64,000 bases of DNA, from assembly GCA_004555155.1 (NCBI GenBank), contig SFJH01000017.1, positions 1 to 64,000 on the forward strand. Direction: 5' to 3'. The stretch's first letter is position 1. Every line of letters begins with the position of its first letter. Of this stretch, positions 34,645-42,963 are shown piece by piece. Below the pieces are notes generated by a model, which worked only from the letters and a program-made list of their open reading frames with translations, was not told the DNA's origin and did not search any database. Source of the stretch: Clostridiales bacterium. GTDB taxonomy: Bacteria > Bacillota > Clostridia > Christensenellales > Aristaeellaceae. Made by a program: the position numbers and the translations under genes.

Positions 34645-35958
34645 TCAAACCGATGACTTTCGGCCCATGAAGGCCAGGTTGATGAGCGTGGTGGCGCAGC
34701 GGGCCAGAAGGCCGATCAGGAAAAACAGGCGGAAGGCGCGCAGATCCGAGCCCAGCGCCTCGTACAGGCGCACGCCCAGATAGGGCATCAGCGCGCTGGA
34801 GAGGGTCACGAAGATCATGTTCAGGCTCACGCACAGCGACCGGTTCCTCTCCGGCACGGCGTTGAGCAGCAGCTGCACCAGGCACAGGTTCAGCACGCAC
34901 TGGGGCGTGAAGACCAGGCACATGACCAGAATGAACACCGTTGGGCGCGGCCCGGCCGGAACCAGGCTGCACGCCAGCATGCACGCCGGGCAGAACGCCA
35001 GCGAAACCGCGCCGATCAGGAAGCCCCGCTGCACGCCGCGCCGGTCCACCACCCGCACGAAATAGCTCATGGCTGCCAGCTGGGTGATGTTGCACACGGC
35101 GGAGTACACCGAAAGCTGCGCCTCGGACATGCCGATATAGCGGATCTGGCCGATGTACCACATGCTCCAGTCCATGTGCCAGGTCAGATAGAACAGCATC
35201 ACCGGGATGAAGTAGGTCAGGAACCGGCGGCTGCGGGCCAGCTCTCCCAGCGCGGCGGCGACGGCCCGGGGCGTGATGCGGGGCGCCTGGGCCAGCTGCG
35301 CGTCGGCGCGCCGTCCGCCGGGGATCCGGGCCACGACGGCCGCGTTGATCAGGCTCAGCGCCGCGCAGAAATAGAAAACCCCCCGCAGCACGTTCAGCTT
35401 GCCCTCGACGTCGGGCCTGGCCGACAGCATCGCGCCGCAGACCAGCGGGGCGACCGTGGCCACCAGAAAGATCATGCGGTTGCGGAAGGCGTACACGCGG
35501 CTGCGCTGGCCGATGGGCGTGACGTCGCCGAAGAAGGCCTGCCAGATGCCGTTGTAGGTCACCAGCGTGCCCGCCGACAGCGCCAGAAAGATGAAGTAAA
35601 ACATCATGCGCCGTTCGCCCATCGCCGGCACGGTGCCGTACAGCAGCAGCATCGCGCCCTGAAACGCCAGCATGCACACCGGCAGGGTCTTGGCGCTGCG
35701 CGCGCGGTCGGCGGCGACGCCCGCCGGCAGCAGAAAAATCACCGCCGCCAGATTGGACACCAGCTGGATCATGCCGATCTGGCTGTCGGTTGCGCCCAGG
35801 TTGGTGGCGTAGAGGCTGGTGCAGAAGCTGCTCGCGCTGGCCAGGGACACGGCGAACTGCAGCAGCAGGCCCTCCGCCCCGAACAGCAGGATCAGCCGCG
35901 CATGCGCGTCGGAGAGGGTTGAGGAGAGACCGGAGGAGATCCGCCGGAACAGGGTCAT
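34645..35958 (-). CDS. MFS-family transporter
   Basis: The 437-residue protein starts at ATG 35958 behind GAGGTGGATGAC; the frame continues upstream without a better site. It has about 12 hydrophobic helices and the MFS loop 2-3 motif (GVAADRARSAKTLPV) in a family resembling multidrug or sugar permeases. It is an inner-membrane transporter of unknown substrate. The upstream neighbour on the same strand is an AraC regulator that could control it. The C-terminus ends FMGRKSSV. Confidence 0.85.
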   Translation of the reverse strand: MTLFRRISSGLSSTLSDAHARLILLFGAEGLLLQFAVSLASASSFCTSLYATNLGATDSQIGMIQLVSNLAAVIFLLPAGVAADRARSAKTLPVCMLAFQGAMLLLYGTVPAMGERRMMFYFIFLALSAGTLVTYNGIWQAFFGDVTPIGQRSRVYAFRNRMIFLVATVAPLVCGAMLSARPDVEGKLNVLRGVFYFCAALSLINAAVVARIPGGRRADAQLAQAPRITPRAVAAALGELARSRRFLTYFIPVMLFYLTWHMDWSMWYIGQIRYIGMSEAQLSVYSAVCNITQLAAMSYFVRVVDRRGVQRGFLIGAVSLAFCPACMLACSLVPAGPRPTVFILVMCLVFTPQCVLNLCLVQLLLNAVPERNRSLCVSLNMIFVTLSSALMPYLGVRLYEALGSDLRAFRLFFLIGLLARCATTLINLAFMGRKSSV

Positions 35959-36101
35959 GTCATCCACCTCGATCCAGATGCTCTTGAGAGCTTTGGTTCG
36001 CGCGGAGCCGTCCGACTGCCGGACGAGGGCCCGCGCGCCGTGGACATTATACAGGAATCGCCCCTCCGTGACAAATGAAGTTTTGAAGAAGCCGCGCAAA
36101 A

Positions 36102-36288
36102 GCTCCCCCGCCGGGGCGGGGGAGCCGGACGGTCAGAAGGACTGTGCAGAACCGCCTGCATTTTCAGCGGCGGAAAACAGGTTCTTCCGTCAGGAAATCG
36201 TGGGATTTCCGCAGTTCTCCTCCCTCTCGATGAAAATCCTCAGATTTTCATCGAAAGCGTCAAAGCTCCCCCGCCGGGGCGGGGGAGC
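36102..36288 (-). repeat. Dispersed element, copy 4, between two identical terminators
   Basis: The terminator GCTCCCCCGCC-GG-GGCGGGGGAGC occurs at 36102-36125 and 36265-36288. Between them, on the minus strand, is the element: CTTTCGATGAAAATC/GATTTTCATCGAG hairpin (about 36224-36256), CTGCGGAAATC, GATTTCCTGACGGAAG and AGGCGGTTCTGCACAG. The first terminator (on the minus strand) directly follows the stop of the AraC gene at 36296. Confidence 0.85.
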
Positions 36289-36295
36289 GATGGGA

Positions 36296-37666
36296 TCAGG
36301 GCTTTGCGGTCTGGGCGCGCCGGTATTCCCGGGGCAGCAGGCCGGTATAGCGCTGGAAGATATAGATGAAGTAGTCCGGCTCGGCAAAGCCCACGGCGCG
36401 GGCGATGCTGTTGATGCGCATGCGGGTGGTCGACAGCAGCGCCTTGGCCACGTTGACGCGCAAATGATAGAGATAGTCCGTGAAGCTGACGCGCATCTCC
36501 TGCTCGAAGACCACGCAGAAGCGGTGAACCGACATGCCGGCCTCCCGGGCCGCGCCGTGCAGCGGCAGGCCGGGGCTGTCGTAGTGATCGGCGATGTACT
36601 GGCGCGACCGGATCAGCGGCTTCCAGCGCACGTCCCCGCCGGAGCAGAGCCCCGCCCGGAACGGGTTGTTCGCGATGATCGACTCGGCGGCCCGCGCCAT
36701 GTCGGCGGGGCTCAGCGAGCAGGATCGGGCGCAGCGCTCCAGCGCGGCGCGCACCACCGTGGCGTCCAGTCCGGGCTGTGTGGGAACGGCGGGATCGATC
36801 GCGTCGCCCAGGCCCAGGATGGGACGGTCGGAGGTCTGGCGGTCGGCCAGCTCGTGCAGCGCCAGCCAGCTGCGGCGCAGCTCCTCGGGATTGGTGACGG
36901 TCTGGCCGATCTGAATGCGCACCTGCTCGCCGGCGAACCGCTCCACCGCGCACAGCGCGGTATAGGCCACGCGGTAGGCGAGATCCTCCAGCTGCGCCAG
37001 ATCGTTGCCGAAGGCGGCCAGCATCGGCCCTCCTTCCAGCTCCAGCGCGCGCAGGCTGTCGGGATACCATTCCTCCAGCAGCCGCAGAACGCCGCGGGCC
37101 ATCGCCTCGGCCTGTCCGGACGGGCTGCTGATGGTCAGGATGCGGCTGTAGAGGGCGTGGGACGTCCAGGGCTCCGTCGGGGGCATGACGCCGGTCTCCA
37201 GCCATTGGGAGATCTCCTGCTCGCGCGTGCGGCGCTCGTGGGGGACGTTCCGGTCGGCGCGCCGCACGCTCTCCCGCAGCGACCGGCTGATGCGATCCAT
37301 CCGGTCGGCGGCGCGGGCCAGCGCCTCGCCCAGCTCCGGCCCGCGCACCGGCTCCAGCAGGTATTCCACAATGCGCGCGTCCGGCAGCGTCCGCCGCCGG
37401 GACAGGTTGTCGTCCGCGCCCAGCAGCACCACCTGCGTCCACGGAAACAGGCTGCGTACGGCGCGGGCCAGCTCGAAGCCGTTCATGAAGGGCAGCTGCG
37501 CGCCGGCGATCAGCAGACCGGGCCGCAGGTCGCGGATCATGGGCAGCGCAGTCTCGCCGTCGGCGGCCTCGCCCACCAGGGAGAACCCGCTCGACCGCCA
37601 GACGGGGTCGGTGCGGATGCGCTCGCGCTCGGCGGCGCTGGCATAGACCAGAAACGCCCTGTACAT
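36296..37666 (-). CDS. AraC-family regulator with a degenerate receiver domain
   Basis: The 456-residue protein starts at ATG 37666 behind AGAGAGGGGGCGG. The N-terminal ~115 residues follow the CheY/receiver fold (YRAFLVYASAAERERIR...EYLLEPVRGPELG), but the phospho-acceptor position reads LLIAGAQLPFMNGFEL, with Gly where Asp is expected, the acidic pair is missing and the conserved Lys is Glu (YLLEPV). The middle ~240 residues are an unassigned linker region. The C-terminus is an AraC-type double HTH (LHGAAREAGMSVHRFCVVFE, INSIARAVGFAEPDYFIYIF). It therefore probably senses something other than phosphorylation. It may control the MFS gene downstream. Confidence 0.85.
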   Translation of the reverse strand: MYRAFLVYASAAERERIRTDPVWRSSGFSLVGEAADGETALPMIRDLRPGLLIAGAQLPFMNGFELARAVRSLFPWTQVVLLGADDNLSRRRTLPDARIVEYLLEPVRGPELGEALARAADRMDRISRSLRESVRRADRNVPHERRTREQEISQWLETGVMPPTEPWTSHALYSRILTISSPSGQAEAMARGVLRLLEEWYPDSLRALELEGGPMLAAFGNDLAQLEDLAYRVAYTALCAVERFAGEQVRIQIGQTVTNPEELRRSWLALHELADRQTSDRPILGLGDAIDPAVPTQPGLDATVVRAALERCARSCSLSPADMARAAESIIANNPFRAGLCSGGDVRWKPLIRSRQYIADHYDSPGLPLHGAAREAGMSVHRFCVVFEQEMRVSFTDYLYHLRVNVAKALLSTTRMRINSIARAVGFAEPDYFIYIFQRYTGLLPREYRRAQTAKP

Positions 37667-37822
37667 GCTGCGCCGCCCCCTCTCTCTTCCGCAATTTCTT
37701 GTGTTCTTAATGATAACACAACAGAAGGTGGGAATACAAGAAGAATGTTCCACATCATTTTGTGTTTTTCCATAGATTGCGGCAAGTTTGTCGCCAATTC
37801 CGCAAAATTCTACGGTTTCGCC

Positions 37823-37852
37823 TTGACGGAAATAACAAAGCCCATGTATAAT
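37823..37852 (+). promoter_or_regulatory. Promoter of the PG-binding membrane protein
   Basis: TTGACG (37823-37828), 18 bp, TATAAT (37847-37852), 32 bp before the start at 37885. It points away from the AraC gene, making the AraC protein a candidate regulator of this divergent pair. Confidence 0.75.
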
Positions 37853-37884
37853 AGGAAAAAATGATCTTCCACAAGGAGGCAAAT

Positions 37885-38934
37885 ATGGATAGAACGAACA
37901 AATCCAGCAAGGCCCGCGAGCGCAGACTGCGGGCGAAATACCGCAGGAACCTGCGCGTGGCAGTGATCCTGTGCCTGGTGATCGGCCTGGCTGCCGGCTT
38001 TGCGCTGGGACGGCTGACCGCGCCCGCCGCCGCGCCGGTCATGGCGCAGCCCACCCCCACGGTGAGCGCGGAGCCCGAAGCCACCGCCACGCCCGAGGCG
38101 GAGGAGCCCACGCCCACCCCCGAGGTCGTCGTGCAGCTGCCCACCGCGGAGCCGACGGCGGAGCCCACCGCCGCGCCCACGTCCACGCCCGAGCCCGAGG
38201 TGCGCGTGACCACCGTGCCCTTCGGCGAGACCCAGGACATCACCGTGCAGGTGCATGCCGACGGCAGCCTGCGCAAGGAAAACGATGCGCTGTCCTATGA
38301 GACCATGAACTTCTCCCTGCGCATCACCCGCTATCTGTCCAACGCGTATTATCAGGAGACCTACGGCAGCACCCATCAGCTGGACGGCACCCAGACCGGC
38401 GTGGAGTTCGAGCTGCTGCTCAACGATTACATGGGCGCGCAGACCATCGATCCCAACCGCCTGCTGCCCTCCGTCAGCGTGGAGAACGCCGCCGGCGTCG
38501 TGGTGCCCGGCTACCGCCTGACCGACGCGGAGATCTCCGGCTCCGACGATTTCACCATGACCACCAACGTGCCCATGCTCATCTACAAGCGCTTCGATTA
38601 CAGCGCCGCGCAGGGCGATATGCAGTACATGGTGGTGACGTCCTATGTCAACGGCGTGGCCAACGTCTACAAGTTTGAACTGGGCGCGCCCGTGGATTCC
38701 ACGCCCGAGCCCGAGGTCGTCTATTCCGTGCTGGCCGCCGGCGCGAAGGGCGATGAGGTTCAGGCGCTGCAGCAGCGCCTGATCGAGCTGGGCTATCTGG
38801 CGGAGGGCGCCGCCGACGGCGACTATGGCGCCAAGACCGCGGACGCCGTGCGCGCCGCGCAGACCGCCTTCGGCATGACGGCCGACGGCATCGCCAGCAA
38901 CGAATTCCAGCAGAAGCTCTTTGCGGCGAACTGA
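37885..38934 (+). CDS. Membrane-anchored protein with Ig-like and peptidoglycan-binding domains
   Basis: The 349-residue protein starts at ATG 37885 behind AAGGAGGCAAAT. A basic N-terminus (SSKARERRLRAKYRRN), one membrane helix (VAVILCLVIGLAAGFAL), a Pro/Thr/Glu spacer (EPTAEPTAAPTSTPEPE), a beta-rich module (residues ~110-275, DUF4352-like in look: MNFSLRITRYLSNAYYQ) and a C-terminal PG_binding_1 domain (VLAAGAKGDEVQALQQRL ... ADAVRAAQTAFG) follow. It probably links membrane and peptidoglycan. Confidence 0.8.
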   Translation: MDRTNKSSKARERRLRAKYRRNLRVAVILCLVIGLAAGFALGRLTAPAAAPVMAQPTPTVSAEPEATATPEAEEPTPTPEVVVQLPTAEPTAEPTAAPTSTPEPEVRVTTVPFGETQDITVQVHADGSLRKENDALSYETMNFSLRITRYLSNAYYQETYGSTHQLDGTQTGVEFELLLNDYMGAQTIDPNRLLPSVSVENAAGVVVPGYRLTDAEISGSDDFTMTTNVPMLIYKRFDYSAAQGDMQYMVVTSYVNGVANVYKFELGAPVDSTPEPEVVYSVLAAGAKGDEVQALQQRLIELGYLAEGAADGDYGAKTADAVRAAQTAFGMTADGIASNEFQQKLFAAN

Positions 38935-38944
38935 TGGGGGATTC

Positions 38945-39012
38945 CCGCCGGTCCGCAGAGCAGAACAGCCTGTGCAATCGGGCGCGGCGCATGCGCCGCG
39001 CCCGATTCCTTT
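38945..39012 (-). repeat. Dispersed element, right-end fragment (copy 5), with palindromic terminator
   Basis: On the minus strand the sequence GCCGCGCCCGATTGCACAGG followed by CTGTTCTGC matches the right end of the dispersed element. It overlaps the long palindrome ATCGGGCGCGGCGC/GCGCCGCGCCCGAT (38978-39006), followed on the plus strand by TCCTTTTCC, which would terminate the preceding gene. Confidence 0.6.
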
Positions 39013-39102
39013 TCCAGGCGCAGGCAGAGTTGGGCGAATTGTGACGGAAATGTAATCGTGAAGTTTAATCTAAAAAAACTTCAAAAAACCTGAAAAAACC
39101 TA

Positions 39103-39130
39103 TTGACAGATCCCGGAATCTGAGTATAAT
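39103..39130 (+). promoter_or_regulatory. Promoter of the tRNA cluster
   Basis: TTGACA (39103-39108), 16 bp, TATAAT (39125-39130), about 75 bp upstream of the tRNA-Thr gene. The preceding 50 bp are A-rich, like an UP element. Confidence 0.85.
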
Positions 39131-39206
39131 ACATATTGTTGCCGACGCAAACGGATGAAAATCCTCAAGGGCTGCCGAAAGGCGTAGGCCGTCGATCAGT
39201 AGATAG

Positions 39207-39282
39207 GCTGGCGTAGCTCAATTGGCAGAGCAGCTGATTTGTAATCAGCAGGTTGCGGGTTCAAGTCCCATCGCCAGCTCCA
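39207..39282 (+). tRNA. tRNA-Thr (anticodon TGT)
   Basis: The acceptor arms GCTGGCG and CGCCAGC pair, the anticodon arm is GCTGA-TTTGTAA-TCAGC (anticodon TGT), and the T loop is TTCAAGT. CCA is encoded. It is the first of three tRNAs. Confidence 0.93.
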
Positions 39283-39311
39283 TTCTGGTCGATGACGCGG
39301 CAATCAAACGT

Positions 39312-39396
<85 letters not shown>

Positions 39397-39405
39397 ACTT
39401 CATAT

Positions 39406-39494
39406 GCGGGAATGGCGGAATTGGCAGACGCGCTAGATTCAGGTTCTAGTGATCATTACGATTCGTGCAGGTTCAAGTCCTGTTTCCCGCACCA
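39406..39494 (+). tRNA. tRNA-Leu (anticodon CAG); boundary of an AT-rich island
   Basis: The acceptor arms GCGGGAA and TTCCCGC pair, the anticodon arm is CTAGA-TTCAGGT-TCTAG (CAG), there is a long variable arm, and the T loop is TTCAAGT. CCA is encoded. The last A is the first base of an ATG that opens a truncated toxin reading frame, so foreign DNA begins exactly at the 3' end of this gene. Confidence 0.93.
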
Positions 39495-40120
39495 TGGCAG
39501 GCGCACTGGTCTGGGCGGAAGATCCCAAAATCGGTGAGCGTGGGCTGAAGCGGGTTGTCCGCACATTCCTGAATGAATCTGACGAGTTGGTGCATATCAA
39601 AGTCAATGGCGAAACCATTACCTGTACTCCCGAGCATCCTTTCTATGTACATGGTGCTGGTTGGGTTGCTGCCAAAGATCTGAAGCCTGACTACAGACTC
39701 GTTCTTAAGAATGGTATGTGTGCTGTTGTTGAGACCATCCGACTTGAAAAGCTAGCTGGGTCGATTTCAGTCTACAATTTTGAAGTAGAAGGTTTCCATA
39801 CCTACTACGTTGGTACCTGTCGTGTACTGGTACATAATGAATGCAAAGGGAATTGGGCAAGTGGCAGCAATGGTTCGCCAAATGCAAATTTGACGAAGCA
39901 TTTCAACAAACATGGATATGAGGTGGGTGCCAGCACTCCGGCACAATATACGCTTAAGGCAACGAATTATGCAAACACTGTTCTTGCGAAACGGGGGATC
40001 CGCACCGCTCATATTGGCGGATATACATATGGTGTTACTCGATATTATTATAATGGGAAATACGTCGATCTTGTATTTGACGGGAAAGAACACCTACTCG
40101 TATCGTATGGCAAACAATAG
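39494..40120 (+). pseudogene. 5'-truncated polymorphic toxin: partial Hint domain plus C-terminal toxin
   Basis: The 208-residue open frame starts with an ATG formed at the tRNA-Leu end and has no ribosome binding site. It lacks the N-terminal Hint block with the catalytic Cys but keeps VHIKVNGETITCTPEHPFYV, YNFEVEGFHTYYVG and VLVHNE, the C-terminal Hint motifs, and then a ~75-residue toxin module (TKHFNKHGYEVGASTPAQY ... VDLVFDGKEHLLVSYGK) that resembles RNase-type toxin tails, though I cannot name the family. Codons are A/T-rich. It is an orphan toxin tail followed by its probable immunity gene. Confidence 0.75.
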
Positions 40121-40140
40121 GATTGGGAAGGACTAAATAT

Positions 40141-40560
40141 ATGCTAGTTCATGATTTCTATCAAGTAGAGCCGAAGAATGTCATGCATTTAGATGAAGAT
40201 GAATTGTGTGAATATGTGATGGCTAACAAAGGAGAACTAAAGCATACAACAATACCGGATGAAATAGTTCGGAGGAATCTTGGACGAACGGATAAAGTAG
40301 AGTTTTGTGCATTAGACATAGAAATGTTTGCCCCTGAAAAAATGAAATACTTTAGCAGCTTTCTTAATGCTTGCACAGAGAATAAAACAATCGGCTTGAA
40401 TTACTACGGGATTACCCTCATGAATGATGAAGTATTGGATCACTTGGCTGTGAACCGTCAGAAAATATACCTTTGGGACAGGGTTAGACTGAGGAAATTT
40501 ATTCGATTTATGAATGACGCACGTCAAAATCAGAAGTGGATTGTTCACTATGGCATATAA
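40141..40560 (+). CDS. Probable immunity protein for the preceding toxin tail
   Basis: The 139-residue protein starts at ATG 40141, eight bases after GGAAGGA; an upstream in-frame start lacks spacing. It is acidic, cytosolic, AT-rich and ends with IRFMNDARQNQKWIVHYGI. I do not recognise the family. Its position 20 bp after a toxin tail fits an immunity gene, and a fragment of a close relative (SSFLNACTENKTIGF) recurs at 49.48 kb fused to a Hint fragment, which links the two gene types. Confidence 0.65.
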   Translation: MLVHDFYQVEPKNVMHLDEDELCEYVMANKGELKHTTIPDEIVRRNLGRTDKVEFCALDIEMFAPEKMKYFSSFLNACTENKTIGLNYYGITLMNDEVLDHLAVNRQKIYLWDRVRLRKFIRFMNDARQNQKWIVHYGI

Positions 40561-40581
40561 ATAGCGGAGATTATGATATAA

Positions 40582-40610
40582 ATCCCCGTTGCTGCACTAG
40601 CGACGGGGAT
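40582..40610 (+). terminator. Hairpin after the immunity gene
   Basis: ATCCCCGT(T)GCT-loop-AGC(G)ACGGGGAT, 22 bp after the stop codon. It has no T-tract. The stretch to 40787 shows no intact gene. Confidence 0.5.
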
Positions 40611-40787
40611 AACTCATTAGCACGGTAGAATAGTCACTTGTGTTTGGCACCTAGCAAACTGAGCTTGATGCATATAAGTACAGTAGAATAGGCTCTTCCG
40701 CCGTAAGCGTCAAATAATCGCCCGTCTGTAAAAGATGGATGGGACATAAGATAATGAGATATCTCAAGACATCTGAGTCCGGGCGTA

Positions 40788-41326
40788 TGCTTCGTGTCAG
40801 GCACGCTGGTCTCGGCAGAAGAGGGACTTGTACCCATCGAGGAAATCCAAGCCGACCAGCTGGTCTGGGCAGAAGATCCTGAAACCGGCGAACGTGCGCT
40901 TAAGCGTGTTGTCCGCACATTCCTCCGACAAGTTGGTACATATCAATGTCAATGACGAAACCATGACCTGTACTCCCGAGCATCCCTTCTATAGTGTATG
41001 GCGCTGGTTGGGTTGCTGCCAAGGATCTGAAGCCTGACTACAAACTCGTTCTTCAGAATGGTGAGTGCGCTTCCGTTGGCGCTATCCGGCGCGAAAAGCT
41101 TGCTGAACCGATTGCAGTCTACAATTTTGAGGTTAAAGGCTTCCACACTTACTATGTTCGTTCTGATTGTGTTCTTGTGCACAATAAATGGGGTAACGAC
41201 TATTCTTCAAAGCCTGCTTGGACAAATGGCAAGAGAGTTAGAGATGTATTGGCCGGAAAGCCGTTTGATGTGCAGCAGAAATTTGGTAAGTACATTGTCA
41301 AAAATTTGGTGGAGGAGCGTATTTGA
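40788..41326 (+). pseudogene. Second Hint-toxin remnant with two frameshifts
   Basis: The frame opens at CFVSGTLV (the Hint N-terminal Cys, 40788) and continues VPIEEIQADQLVWAEDPETG. Compared with the copy at 39.5 kb, about 8 bp are missing near 40925 (after RVVRTFL) and one base is inserted near 40993 (after HPFY), so the frame is broken twice. It then resumes with GAGWVAAKDLKPDYKLVLQN, YNFEVKGFHTYYV and VLVHNKWG. The toxin tail is only about 45 residues (QKFGKYIVKNLVEERI at the end) and stops 1 bp before the next start codon. Confidence 0.8.
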
Positions 41327-41327
41327 A

Positions 41328-41702
41328 ATGACCTATGAGCAACTCGTAGAGATGTGGCTGGATGCAGTGCAACAACAGAAATATGTCGACTATGCAGATC
41401 GAAATTCGGTTGAGAAATATAACCACTGTACAGACCGCTATCGGAAAATCGCTAGGCAGATCGACGAGAGTTACGGCGACAAGATTACTTCCTTTTCTGA
41501 ACTTCTTAATTCTGATGATACTGACGTACGAGTTGCGTGTGCATTTTGCTTGCTTGAACTAACACATTATCCAATGGACGTTGAGGCACGAGCACTGGAA
41601 GTCATAAAACTACAAGCAGAAACCGCATGGGATGCAATCGGCTACTCCCTCTGGTTAGATGATTGGGAAAATGGAAGAATAAAGACACAATATACGCTGT
41701 AA
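41328..41702 (+). CDS. DUF2019-like immunity protein
   Basis: The 124-residue protein starts at ATG 41328, ten bases after GGAGGAG. MTYEQLVEMWLDAVQQQKY at the start and a helical body with HEAT-like turns (SFSELLNSDDTDVRVACAFCLL) resemble DUF2019 proteins, which are found as immunity proteins next to polymorphic toxins. It follows a toxin tail by 1 bp. Unlike the toxin, its frame is intact, as expected for a retained antidote. Confidence 0.7.
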   Translation: MTYEQLVEMWLDAVQQQKYVDYADRNSVEKYNHCTDRYRKIARQIDESYGDKITSFSELLNSDDTDVRVACAFCLLELTHYPMDVEARALEVIKLQAETAWDAIGYSLWLDDWENGRIKTQYTL

Positions 41703-42065
41703 TAGTATTCGTATGCCCAATGTTTTCATACAATATAGGAATCTACCATGAATATATTCTTCCTGCTTGGATGCGAATAAGATATAAAATAGAACATACA
41801 CTGCGGCTAAGAAAGACTGGACTGCATGAAACGTGTGGTTCAGTTTTTTTGGTTGCATGGAATAAACACTTGACGAAGGAACGGACTGCGATTGGCTGTC
41901 TGTCCGTGCGTCATGCCGTTTCCTGTGCTGCAACCCTTTTCTGAAGTTGCTGTCGTTTTGCTGTTCCGGATCCGGTTTTCCCGATACTCATGTGAAAGAT
42001 TTTCGGTTAAGTATTGAAAATAAACGGACGGGGTATATACAAAAACATCGTTCTATGTTAAAATA
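41703..42065. other. AT-rich intergenic stretch without an intact gene
   Basis: About 360 bp with scattered short frames on both strands and no ribosome binding site that I trust. The first 150 bp keep the low-GC composition of the toxin-immunity island, and the remainder changes to mixed composition. It is likely degraded DNA. Confidence 0.5.
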
Positions 42066-42077
42066 TGACTATAGTCA
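42066..42077. promoter_or_regulatory. Palindromic operator candidate for the TetR regulator
   Basis: TGACTATAGTCA is a perfect 12-bp palindrome 65 bp before the TetR start, just downstream of TAAAAT (a -10 candidate with TATACA 17 bp upstream). The half-site GACTATA occurs again at 42921-42927, upstream of the giant surface-protein gene. Confidence 0.55.
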
Positions 42078-42141
42078 AAAAATGGATTGAACATTGCGGT
42101 TGTGCGATATACATGGTTCATCGATGGGAGAGACGGAAAGT

Positions 42142-42861
42142 ATGCCGATGCCAAGGGGATTGCAGCGCAGGGGTATCGAACGCAGAGACAAAATGCTGCG
42201 CGTGGCAATCCAGCTGTTTCTGAAGAACGGCTACGAAAAGACGACCACGGCTTCCATTGCAAAGGGCGCGGGGATGGCTCCCTCGTCGTTCTTCGCAGCG
42301 TTTGAAAGCAAAGAGGCGCTGCTGCTGATTCTGGTGAAGTCCATGTTCAGCAGGCAGTTTGAAAGCGCGGGCAAGATTGAGGGAGGATCGGAGGATCCGC
42401 TGCTTCTTTACTCCATAGAGATCGCCCTGCAGCTCTGCATCGCGGAGCAATCGAAGCCGCTGAGGGAGCTGTATGTGACGGCGTACTCGCTGCCCACCAC
42501 CTCGGAGTACATCTATGACAGCATGGCCGAGCGGCTGCAGAGGATCTTTTCCGGGTACATGCCGGAGGCGAAGCGGAAGGATTTTTACGAGATGGACATT
42601 GCGACCGCCGGAATCATGCGGGCATACATGGCCAAGCCCTGCGATATGTATTTCACGATTGAGGACAAGCTCAGGCGATTCCTTCAGAGCAGTCTGACGC
42701 TGTATTGCGTTCCAAAGGAAGAGCAATCGCGGATTACGGACACCGTTCTGAAGATGGATCTCCGGCCCTATGCGGAGCAGATCATTCAGAAAATGGTTGA
42801 GATTGCTGAAGCCGGTCTTCCGCTGGTTGTTGAAGAGGAAAACTGCAAATCAGCCATGTGA
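42142..42861 (+). CDS. TetR-family transcriptional regulator
   Basis: The 239-residue protein starts at ATG 42142, with GGGAGAGACGGAAAG upstream; the frame extends to a TTG at 42094 and ATG 42124 but without a site. The N-terminal HTH is typical (RDKMLRVAIQLFLKNGYEKT, SIAKGAGMAPSSFFAAFESK), with a ~170-residue helical ligand-binding domain. The shared GACTATA words suggest that it controls itself and the surface protein gene 100 bp downstream. Confidence 0.9.
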   Translation: MPMPRGLQRRGIERRDKMLRVAIQLFLKNGYEKTTTASIAKGAGMAPSSFFAAFESKEALLLILVKSMFSRQFESAGKIEGGSEDPLLLYSIEIALQLCIAEQSKPLRELYVTAYSLPTTSEYIYDSMAERLQRIFSGYMPEAKRKDFYEMDIATAGIMRAYMAKPCDMYFTIEDKLRRFLQSSLTLYCVPKEEQSRITDTVLKMDLRPYAEQIIQKMVEIAEAGLPLVVEEENCKSAM

Positions 42862-42963
42862 TCTGTGTCCTGTCAGGACAATTCCTTAAAGTCTTGAAGA
42901 AAACGGCATCAGAAAAATTGGACTATAAAATATTCCCGGAATGTGTCAAGGAGGTTCTTCAAA

